Shown here piece by piece: positions 1 through 6,730 of a stretch of 58,953 nt of DNA; position 1 is the stretch's first letter, and each line of letters begins with the position of its first letter. The DNA lies in the NCBI GenBank assembly GCA_024692955.1, contig JAILLW010000029.1, forward strand, positions 1 through 58,953, written 5' to 3'. This DNA comes from Lachnospiraceae bacterium. Its GTDB lineage: Bacteria; Bacillota; Clostridia; Lachnospirales; Lachnospiraceae. The notes beneath the pieces are model-generated. The model did not search any database, was not told the DNA's origin, and worked only from the letters and a program-made list of their open reading frames with translations. Made by a program: the position numbers and the translations under genes.

Positions 1-3000
1 ATAAGTTCGGGAAAAGCTGTCTTTACCATGCCGGAGGAATATGCGGATCGGGAATTCGGCACTGATTTTTATGCTTATCTTATCACAGAGGATCTGGACG
101 AAGGATCGGAAAACGATTATGCTTCATTGCCGGTAACGATCTCAGATTCGATCCCGCGGCTTCCTGCGATTACGATAGAGCCAAAAGAAAAAACTCTTAC
201 CTATGGCTATTCCGAAAATCTTGTGCTTAGTGTGAGTGTGGGTTCTTCGGGAGCGGGAAACTTTAAATATTACCAATGGTACGAGAATACCGAGGACTCG
301 ATTACCGGAGGAACATTGATCTCAAGTGCAACTAACGCGTTTTATTCGATTCCCCGAAGTCTTGGAGCCGGAAAGAGATATTACTATTGCAAAGTCAGTG
401 ATACTTTGAATTCATACGGGAATGCTGCTGTTTCAGCACCTGCCGTCGTGACAATTAACCCCAAAGAGGTGACCGTTTCCAATATCAAGGGCATAGGGAA
501 AACATACGACGGAACTACGACGGCGGACCTTGATTGTACACAGGCAAGTGTGACCGGGACGATTGGCTATGACAGCCTGAGCGTCACTGCTGTCGGCGAG
601 TTCGAAAGCGCGGATGCCGGAGAGGGAAAAACCGTAATGATCCGTTCTATTTCGCTCGAGGGTGATAGCGCGAAAAACTATGTACTTGCGGAAAACGGAA
701 ATCAGGAGACCGCGACTGCAACGATCAGCAAAGCGAAGCTCGCCATTCACGGCATTACGGCTGAGCCTAAGGAATATGACGGTGAAACAACGGCAGTTCT
801 GAACACCAAAAATGCCACGATCTCAGGGCTTGTTTCCGGGGAAAGCGTTGAATTTACCGTGGACGGAGCATTTGAGAACGCAGAGATCGGAGAGAATAAA
901 ACGGTCAGCCTCTCGAACTGGGTACTTACGAGCGGCACAAAGAATTACGAGATCGATACTGAGGGATGCCAGCAGACGGCAACGGCCGACATCACCGGGA
1001 TCCATGTCTACATATCCGGGATCACGGCGAAGGACAAAGTATATGACGGTAATAAGACGGCTGAGATCAATGACGGACAGGCAGTCTTAAAGAAAGCAAA
1101 GGGTGATGAGACCGTTACCGAACTTACCGTAAGCGGTATTACCGCCGAGTTTGCGGACAAATATGCAGGATCCGGAAAGAATGTGACGATAAAGACCGCC
1201 ACATTGAGCGAAACGGATCTCTATCTGCTGAGCCTTGACGATACGAATACAAAGCTCGGATTAAAGGCGGATATCACAACGAAACCGGTCACGGCAACCG
1301 TCATCGCAACGGAACGTGATTATGATGCGGAAAATACTTCCGTTGTAATCTCGGGAGGCAGCGTAGAAGGCGTCGTGACGGGAGATGTCGTTGCTGTCGA
1401 TACGGACGATGCGGCCGGCACGATCGAAAATGCGAACGCGGGAGTAAACAAACCCGTTATCGTTACCGGAGTTAAGCTGAAAGGTGTGGATGCAGGAAAC
1501 TACCGGCTTGCATCTCAACCCTCGGATGTTACGGTAACGATCCGAAAGATCGCTTATTCAGGAATCAGGACCGCGGAAACCATCGTACCAAGCGGTGAGG
1601 CTTCGGAAAATGTCACAGTGGCGCTGCCGGAACTTCCGGATGGAGCGGTCTATGCCGCAACAGGAACTGCCGGAGGTAATGATGCCGAACTGATTTCGGG
1701 AACCCCGACGGTGACGGATAACATGCTTGCTTTCAGCACGACGGGAAAAGCCGATCATACGAGCGCGACCGTTTCTGTCGGTGTTACGGGTGCAACAAAC
1801 TATCAGGATTATGAAGTCGTTGTCACCGTGACGGCCAGACGCGGAAGAATATGGACCGATGAGATCCCGGATCAGGTATATACCGGAAAAGCGATCAAGC
1901 CCGGAGTTACCGCATATTCCAAAGGGAAGGTTCTTTCCGGAAAGGATTATCAAGTAAGTTACAAAGCGAACACGAATGTGACCGATCAGGCGATCGTTAC
2001 GATCACGGGGAAGGGAAATTATACCGGATCCTATAAAGAAACATTCCGGATCCTTCCGAGGGGCATTGACGATCCGGATGTGAAAGTATCGGAGATCGCC
2101 TCGAAGTCCTATAGCCGGAAAAAGTATTATACGCCGGTTCCGACCGTTTCCTATAACGGAAAGAAACTGAAGAATAAAAAGGACTTTACCGTAACTTATT
2201 ATTCGGATGAGACCTGTACAACGGCCGTGAAACCGAAAGATCCCGGGAAATACTATGCGAAGGTATCCGGAATTAAGAACTTTAACGGATATGTGGTGAT
2301 CCCGTTTGAGATCGCAGGCGCAGGCCAGACTCCGGTCAGCAAACTGACAATCGGAAAGATTCCCTCTCAAAAGTATACGGGATCGGCGATCGAGCCTGCA
2401 CCTTCCGTAAAGAGCGGAAAAACCGTCCTTACGAAGGATGTTCATTATACAGTCACCTATGAGGAGAACATCGAAATCGGTACGGGAAGAGTCATCATCA
2501 CCGGTATCGAGCCTTATGTCGGGAAAAGAACCGTGACCTTCCGCATCACCGGAACGCCGATCGCAAAGGCAACCGTCAGCGGGATACCGAAGTCCGTCAT
2601 GTACGACGGAACTGCAAAGACACCGGAAATTACATTGAGCTACAAACCGGATAAAAAGTCAGATGCCGTGGCGATACTCGCTGTCACGAAAGAGGAATAT
2701 GATGCCATGCCGGAAGCATACAGGGCACAGATCGACTGCATCATCTCCTACGAAAACAATGTGAACACCGGGAAGGCAACGGTGATCTTAAAGGGCGTTC
2801 ACGGAGCAAGCGGAACCGTTAAAAAGACATTTAAGATCACGCCGTTTGATGCCTCAAAGAACAAAGGGAAGATCCGGATCACCGAACCCGCAGATGCACA
2901 GAAATATCTAAAATCCGGTGCGAAGCCGAAGGTGAAGGTCGAATTCGAAAAAGGAAACGGCGAGCGGATCGAGCTGATCGAAGGAACGGATTATAAGCTC

Positions 3001-3675
3001 ACCTATTCCGACAATAAGAAGTTAAGCGACGGAACGGGTGCAAAAGCTCCGACCGTAACGGTTACGGGAAAAGGGAACTTCAAGGGAACGAATGATGAGA
3101 TGAAGTGTGCCTTCGCGATCGAACAGGCCGACCTTGGTGAAGCAGCGACGGTCATCGCGAAAGATTTGGTATTCAAGAACAAGGCCGGAAACTGGAAGAG
3201 CGGGGTAACCGTTGTCGATGCGGCAGGAACGAAACTGAAAGCCGGAACCGATTACGAAAAAGCTGTCAAATACTACAAAGTCGACGGCGGAACCGAAACG
3301 GAACTCGGACAAAGAGATAAGCTTAATCCGGGAGATGTTGTAAAGGTTGTCGTTAAGGCCTGCGGAACGAATTATTCGGGGCAGGCGGAAACAACTTATC
3401 GGATCATTGCGTCCGGCCATGATATCAGTAAACTGAAAGGTTCCGTATCCCCGAAGGCATTTACGGAGGATGAGATCACGATCACGAAGGACGATATCGC
3501 ATGGAAGTCCGGCAAGAAGGCGGTGAACGGCGTTACCTTTGAGATCGATGAAGTGACCTATAAGAACAACCGGAATAAGGGAAAGGCCACGGTCGTCGTT
3601 CGAGGAACCGGAGAATGGGGCGGGTCAAAGAAGATCACCTTTACGATCAAACCTGTAAGCCTCCTGTGGAAATGA
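1..3675 (+). CDS. large YDG-repeat cell-surface protein (5' end outside window)
   Basis: The reading frame is open from base 1, so the gene begins upstream; the first ATG inside the window is at base 28 and residues are counted from it. No catalytic domain is seen. Four modules of about 90 residues carry a YDG-type core (TYDGTTTAD near residue 157, EYDGETTAV near 248, VYDGNKTAE near 337, DYDAENTSV near 429), as in the YDG/MBG stalk domains of bacterial adhesins. From about residue 600 come repeats ending in NYTGSYKETFRI-like strands, also seen in the split surface gene near 28 kb. The protein ends in KPVSLLWK with no LPXTG-like motif or membrane anchor, so attachment is unclear. Role as an exported stalk or adhesin is inferred; the signal peptide would lie outside the window. 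A histidine phosphatase gene converges from the right, 17 bp away. Confidence 0.75.
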   Translation: MSSGKAVFTMPEEYADREFGTDFYAYLITEDLDEGSENDYASLPVTISDSIPRLPAITIEPKEKTLTYGYSENLVLSVSVGSSGAGNFKYYQWYENTEDSITGGTLISSATNAFYSIPRSLGAGKRYYYCKVSDTLNSYGNAAVSAPAVVTINPKEVTVSNIKGIGKTYDGTTTADLDCTQASVTGTIGYDSLSVTAVGEFESADAGEGKTVMIRSISLEGDSAKNYVLAENGNQETATATISKAKLAIHGITAEPKEYDGETTAVLNTKNATISGLVSGESVEFTVDGAFENAEIGENKTVSLSNWVLTSGTKNYEIDTEGCQQTATADITGIHVYISGITAKDKVYDGNKTAEINDGQAVLKKAKGDETVTELTVSGITAEFADKYAGSGKNVTIKTATLSETDLYLLSLDDTNTKLGLKADITTKPVTATVIATERDYDAENTSVVISGGSVEGVVTGDVVAVDTDDAAGTIENANAGVNKPVIVTGVKLKGVDAGNYRLASQPSDVTVTIRKIAYSGIRTAETIVPSGEASENVTVALPELPDGAVYAATGTAGGNDAELISGTPTVTDNMLAFSTTGKADHTSATVSVGVTGATNYQDYEVVVTVTARRGRIWTDEIPDQVYTGKAIKPGVTAYSKGKVLSGKDYQVSYKANTNVTDQAIVTITGKGNYTGSYKETFRILPRGIDDPDVKVSEIASKSYSRKKYYTPVPTVSYNGKKLKNKKDFTVTYYSDETCTTAVKPKDPGKYYAKVSGIKNFNGYVVIPFEIAGAGQTPVSKLTIGKIPSQKYTGSAIEPAPSVKSGKTVLTKDVHYTVTYEENIEIGTGRVIITGIEPYVGKRTVTFRITGTPIAKATVSGIPKSVMYDGTAKTPEITLSYKPDKKSDAVAILAVTKEEYDAMPEAYRAQIDCIISYENNVNTGKATVILKGVHGASGTVKKTFKITPFDASKNKGKIRITEPADAQKYLKSGAKPKVKVEFEKGNGERIELIEGTDYKLTYSDNKKLSDGTGAKAPTVTVTGKGNFKGTNDEMKCAFAIEQADLGEAATVIAKDLVFKNKAGNWKSGVTVVDAAGTKLKAGTDYEKAVKYYKVDGGTETELGQRDKLNPGDVVKVVVKACGTNYSGQAETTYRIIASGHDISKLKGSVSPKAFTEDEITITKDDIAWKSGKKAVNGVTFEIDEVTYKNNRNKGKATVVVRGTGEWGGSKKITFTIKPVSLLWK

Positions 3676-3692
3676 TGTAAGGAGGCGCAGTA

Positions 3693-4244
3693 TTAAAGGA
3701 GCCGGATCAGTTTACAGTTCGGGATGCCGGTACTCCAGAATTCATTGCGGGGAAGATGTCTGATATTTGAAATGATGGCCGAATTCATCGCGCCATGTCC
3801 GACGATCAGAATATCCTTCCCCGCATTCAGTTCGGGATAGATGCATTCGGTAAGGAATTCTCCTGTCCTTGCGAAAAGATCGTCGAGGGATTCCGCGCCT
3901 TCCGGCGGATCCGTGTATTTTTCCGGTGTACGGAAAAGAACCGGAATTGAAGTGCCCTCCAGATGCCGGTAGTCCTCCGCTCCCTCACAGATTCCGAAAG
4001 CCATCTCTTTTAAGCGATCATCCGTAAGGATCGGAATATCGCGACCCCGCAGCAGAATTTCAGCGGTTTCTTTTGCCCGGATGAGCGGGGAAGAGTAGCA
4101 AAGGTCAAAATGAATATCACGTAAGGCAGCCGCGGCTTCTTTTGCCATGCGGCGGCCTTCTTCATTTAAGGGGATATCTGTCTGACCCTGAAGTTTCTTT
4201 TTTAAATTCCAGTCGGTGATCCCGTGTCGGATTACGTACAACAT
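3693..4244 (-). CDS. histidine phosphatase family protein (phosphoglycerate-mutase-like)
   Basis: 183-residue protein of the histidine phosphatase (phosphoglycerate mutase-like) superfamily. The RHG signature is at residues 6-8 (YVIRHG), with H7 the expected phospho-accepting histidine. Supporting residues are R56 in SSPLIRAKET, E80 in LKEMAFG and the second catalytic histidine H150 in VGHGAMNS. Length and motif layout fit the small cobC/gpmB-like phosphatases that remove phosphate from small metabolites; the substrate cannot be read from sequence. No signal peptide, so cytoplasmic. A TTG 36 bp upstream gives a longer frame, but starting at the ATG at 4244 puts RHG in its usual place next to the N-terminus. 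Converges on the surface protein gene and diverges from the serine hydrolase. Confidence 0.88.
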   Translation of the reverse strand: MLYVIRHGITDWNLKKKLQGQTDIPLNEEGRRMAKEAAAALRDIHFDLCYSSPLIRAKETAEILLRGRDIPILTDDRLKEMAFGICEGAEDYRHLEGTSIPVLFRTPEKYTDPPEGAESLDDLFARTGEFLTECIYPELNAGKDILIVGHGAMNSAIISNIRHLPRNEFWSTGIPNCKLIRLL

Positions 4245-4314
4245 AGGTAAAAGTCTAATTCCTTTTCGAAACGAAGTCAATGCTGTCCGGTGACTGTAAT
4301 AAACTGATTCCGTA

Positions 4315-4341
4315 TCTGACTTATTCAGGTCAGAATTTTTT
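4315..4341 (+). terminator. terminator-like hairpin
   Basis: TCTGAC (4315-4320) and GTCAGA (4329-4334) form a 6-bp stem with an 8-nt loop, followed by six T residues. It lies between the divergent phosphatase and serine hydrolase genes, just before the hydrolase promoter. The stem is short, so the call is tentative. Confidence 0.4.
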
Positions 4342-4342
4342 A

Positions 4343-4371
4343 TTGAGTTTTCTCATTCACGGTATGATAAT
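4343..4371 (+). promoter_or_regulatory. promoter of the serine hydrolase
   Basis: TTGAGT (4343-4348), 17-bp spacer, GATAAT (4366-4371). Transcription would start near 4378, about 65 bases before the hydrolase ATG. Confidence 0.5.
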
Positions 4372-4442
4372 TGTTTTTGTGCAGTTCATATTATGATATG
4401 GCTATGCGATTGGGGCATAAGCAGAAACGGAGGTATTTTGAA

Positions 4443-5612
4443 ATGAAGGATTTTTCGAGAATGGACAAACTTCTTCAGAATTTCGTGGAGAAGGGAACGA
4501 ATCCCGGTTGCGCCGTAGCGGTCATGCAGGGGGATGAAATGATCTATCACGGCGAGGCCGGATATGCTGACATTGAATCCGGAAAAAAGGTAGATGTTCA
4601 CAGTATGTTCAGTCAGGCTTCCACCACGAAGCTCTTTACCTATGCGATCCTGGGGATGCTCTTTGAAGAAGGCAGATTCCTTTTCAGTGACCCGCTGTAT
4701 GATTACCTGCCTGAATGGAAGAACACTAAGAAGTATGTGATGAAGCCAAACGGTGATATTGTTACGGCCCCGCTTGAAAAGCCGATCACGATAAGGGATG
4801 CGGTTGCGATGATGTGCGGTCTTCCATATTGTATGGTGCCGGCAGTCAATCCGGAAACGCCCACGCTTGCCGCGATGAGCAGGCAGATGGAGGAACTTCT
4901 GAAGAAGGGCCCCTCTACGATACAGGAAGAGGTTCGCGCCATGTCAAACGTACCGGTAATGTTTGAGCCCGGTTCGCACTGGCTGTACGGATTCGGATCG
5001 GAGATCACCGGGGTACTGGTTGAGACCTTTGAGGGAAAACCTCTAAGAGAAGTTTTTAAGGACCGCCTCATCGATCCTCTGGAGCTTGAGGACACGGATA
5101 CCCTTGCCCGTCCGTGGAATGCGGATCGGATCGTGACAAACTACGCAAAGGAAGGCCCCGGCAAATTCACTGCCACACCGAATTTCGCAGCCATCGATCC
5201 GGAAAGCGTACCTGCCGGAGCAAGGCCCAATCTTCTTACCAGCGCTCATGACTTTGCCGTATTTATGCAGATGCTCGCAAACGGCGGCACCTATAAGGGA
5301 AAGAAATTCCTTGGAAGCGGTACGGTATCAATGCTTCATGAGAATCAACTCGGACCGGAACAGCTTGCCGACTTTGAAAATGATTATCTGGCAGGATACG
5401 GTTACGGCCTCGGATTCCGCACGCTTATGACCCAAAAGTACGGTCACAACGGCCATCTCGGAAACTTCGGATGGACCGGCGGTACCGGGATCTGGGTGGA
5501 AGCGGATCCCACGGATAAGTTCGCCGTTGCATACATGCATAATATGCGCCCGAATGATGAACTATACCATCACCACAGAGTGCGCGCTGTCATAAACGGG
5601 ATCATGCTGTAG
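4443..5612 (+). CDS. beta-lactamase-fold serine hydrolase
   Basis: 389-residue class C beta-lactamase/esterase-like protein (Pfam beta-lactamase family). The SxxK motif is QASTTK with S60 as predicted nucleophile and K63; a tyrosine segment LYGFGSE near residue 182 corresponds to the YxN position, and GHNGHLGNFGWTGG near residue 340 corresponds to the HxG/KTG position. No signal peptide, so probably a cytoplasmic esterase or peptidase-like hydrolase, not a resistance enzyme. The start is the ATG at 4443 because GGAGG lies about 9 bases before it; a longer in-frame ATG at 4371 overlaps the promoter -10. The last codons, for NGIML and the stop, form the first unit of a 25-bp tandem repeat that continues downstream. 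Confidence 0.88.
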   Translation: MKDFSRMDKLLQNFVEKGTNPGCAVAVMQGDEMIYHGEAGYADIESGKKVDVHSMFSQASTTKLFTYAILGMLFEEGRFLFSDPLYDYLPEWKNTKKYVMKPNGDIVTAPLEKPITIRDAVAMMCGLPYCMVPAVNPETPTLAAMSRQMEELLKKGPSTIQEEVRAMSNVPVMFEPGSHWLYGFGSEITGVLVETFEGKPLREVFKDRLIDPLELEDTDTLARPWNADRIVTNYAKEGPGKFTATPNFAAIDPESVPAGARPNLLTSAHDFAVFMQMLANGGTYKGKKFLGSGTVSMLHENQLGPEQLADFENDYLAGYGYGLGFRTLMTQKYGHNGHLGNFGWTGGTGIWVEADPTDKFAVAYMHNMRPNDELYHHHRVRAVINGIML

Positions 5613-5795
5613 ATGTGGAACGGGATTATGCTGTAGGTTATGGAGAGGAGTTGTGCCGTGGGGGTCTGAACGGAATTGTGATGCAGGGCGCAGTGTGGAA
5701 TTGTGCTGTGGGATTCCGGAAGGAATAATGAGGCAGGGAGTAGTGCGGAATTGTGCTGTGGGATCCCGGACGGAATCATGAGGCAGGGCGTAGAG
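5597..5795. repeat. 25-bp tandem repeat array, 8 units
   Basis: Eight degenerate units start at 5597, 5621, 5646, 5671, 5696, 5721, 5746 and 5771, i.e. a 25-bp period after a first 24-bp unit. The core resembles GGAATTGTGCTGTGGG. The first unit is the 3' end and stop codon of the serine hydrolase and the second nearly repeats it, so the array may have grown from the end of that gene. No open frame of coding character crosses it. Confidence 0.85.
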
Positions 5796-5832
5796 AAGAA
5801 TCTCCGCGGTTTGGCTGAAAGAGAAACTCTAG

Positions 5833-5877
5833 GGGAGTCGATGTGCCGAAGAAGGTCGGTTTATCGGCTCCCTTTTT
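5833..5877 (+). terminator. intrinsic terminator
   Basis: GGGAGTCGAT (5833-5842) pairs over 10 bp (one G-T) with ATCGGCTCCC (5863-5872), followed by TTTTT. The loop holds a smaller CCGA/TCGG stem. It would end transcription from the serine hydrolase after the 25-bp array. Confidence 0.65.
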
Positions 5878-5895
5878 CGTGCGAAAAACCTGAAA

Positions 5896-6249
5896 TGTGT
5901 TGCAGCGGGTAGTTTTGGAAAATTCTGACACATTATGGGGGACCCGAAGTATATAAAGTGTGTTGCGGCGAAAGGTTTTTGAAGAACGCAACACATTTCC
6001 GTACTGACCGGAGAGCCCCAAGTGTGTTGCGGCGAAAGGTTTTTGGCGAGCACAACACATTTCTGGAAGATCGGAGAGACCCAAGTGTGTTGCGGCGAAA
6101 GGTTTTTGAAGAACGCAACACATTTCGGATCTGGTCGAGGATCTCGGGTGTGTTGCATTTGACAGTTTTCATGAATTCTGACACATTATGGGAGGCCCCG
6201 AAGTATATAAAGTGTGTTGCGGCGGAAGTTTTTTGGCGAGTGCAACACA
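5896..6249. repeat. array of six 37-bp palindromic elements, 63/64-bp period
   Basis: Six elements of exactly 37 bp lie at 5896-5932, 5959-5995, 6023-6059, 6086-6122, 6149-6185 and 6213-6249, separated by 26 or 27 bp. Each begins TGTGTTGC and ends in ACACA. Elements 2 and 4 have perfect 9-bp arms (TGTGTTGCG and CGCAACACA) around a 19-nt loop. Element 6 has 8 bp plus a G-T pair and element 3 has 7 bp. Elements 1 and 5 share a divergent right half ending CTGACACA and are followed by near-identical spacers containing GAAGTATATAAAG. The spacers are related to each other. Antiparallel frames give a false 21-residue protein repeat, but the 63/64 alternation breaks any single frame. I do not recognise the family. 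Confidence 0.88.
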
Positions 6250-6283
6250 TTTCCGGACGGCCGGATAGACCAGGTCGTAGAAA

Positions 6284-6395
6284 GCGGGAAGACTTGCTCC
6301 GGGAGTTCCCACCAAATCGCCGGAGGAGCAAAAAGTGGGAAGACTTGACATGGAACTTCCCACCAAATCGCGGAGGCATCGAAAAAAGTGGGAAG
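6284..6395. repeat. 29-bp palindromic repeats, 51-53-bp period
   Basis: Two full elements (6284-6312 and 6335-6363) and a half element (6388-6395). The second has perfect 8-bp arms GTGGGAAG and CTTCCCAC around 13 nt; the first differs by one base in its left arm. Both are followed by CAAATCGC and a GGAG-containing spacer. The layout resembles the preceding 37-bp family but the sequence is unrelated. Confidence 0.75.
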
Positions 6396-6445
6396 ACAAA
6401 ATGCTGCGTCTATTATGAAAGTCATATATCAGCATCGAAAACATC

Positions 6446-6474
6446 TTGACAGATACGAAATATCGTAGTACCAT
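6446..6474 (+). promoter_or_regulatory. promoter with palindromic operator in its spacer
   Basis: TTGACA (6446-6451), 17-bp spacer, TACCAT (6469-6474). The spacer contains a perfect inverted repeat TACGA-AATA-TCGTA (6454-6467), a typical site for a dimeric repressor to block RNA polymerase. It points toward the coiled-coil gene at 6731, leaving a leader of about 250 nt that holds a hairpin and the 19-bp repeats. The -10 is a weak match. Confidence 0.55.
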
Positions 6475-6504
6475 TCAAATACCGATCACGATATATCAAT
6501 CAAT

Positions 6505-6547
6505 GAAGAGGTCAACCATTGAAGGTTCAATCTTATAAGACCTCTTC
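6505..6547 (+). promoter_or_regulatory. leader hairpin
   Basis: GAAGAGGTC (6505-6513) pairs perfectly over 9 bp with GACCTCTTC (6539-6547). The 25-nt loop contains a second palindrome, ATTGAA-GG-TTCAAT. No T run follows, so it is more likely a structured leader element than a terminator. Confidence 0.55.
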
Positions 6548-6607
6548 GGGCATTCTCCAAAGAAAATCTAATTTGCCGTCGGCAATAGTCTTTCGGCATG
6601 CAAAAAC

Positions 6608-6712
6608 ACATCCGATGAAAGCAAGCACATCCGATGAAAACAAGCACATCCGATGAAAGCAATTACATCCGATGAAAGCAAACACATCCGATGATAGGAT
6701 AACATCCGATGA
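6608..6712 (+). repeat. six iteron-like direct repeats at 19-bp spacing
   Basis: Six identical copies of ACATCCGATGA start at 6608, 6627, 6646, 6665, 6684 and 6702 (spacing 19, 19, 19, 19 and 18 bp), most followed by AAGCAA-like bases. CATCCGATG is palindromic except at its centre. The last copy ends 18 bp before the ATG of the coiled-coil gene, so the array is in its 5' leader. Geometry is like plasmid iterons or an operator array, but no replication protein is nearby. Confidence 0.85.
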
Positions 6713-6730
6713 AAGGGGGCATATTAAGTT

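Noticed and set aside
1558-2445. 295-aa minus-strand ORF inside the YDG-repeat gene
   Set aside because: Shadow of a clear coding frame on the plus strand; Arg/Ile-rich translation without family resemblance.
5896-6249. CRISPR array (37-bp repeats, 26-27-bp spacers)
   Set aside because: Repeats are diverged, spacers are related to each other, repeats are long palindromes with two sub-types, and no cas gene is present.
5776-6474. Several overlapping minus- and plus-strand ORFs with a 21-residue repeat (FAATH-like)
   Set aside because: They arise from the 63/64-bp palindrome array; the period is not a constant multiple of three, frames break, and no ribosome site or coding pattern supports them.
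6608-6712. Plasmid replication origin (iterons)
   Set aside because: No Rep, partition or mobilisation gene; surroundings are chromosomal housekeeping and surface genes, and the array is in a gene leader.
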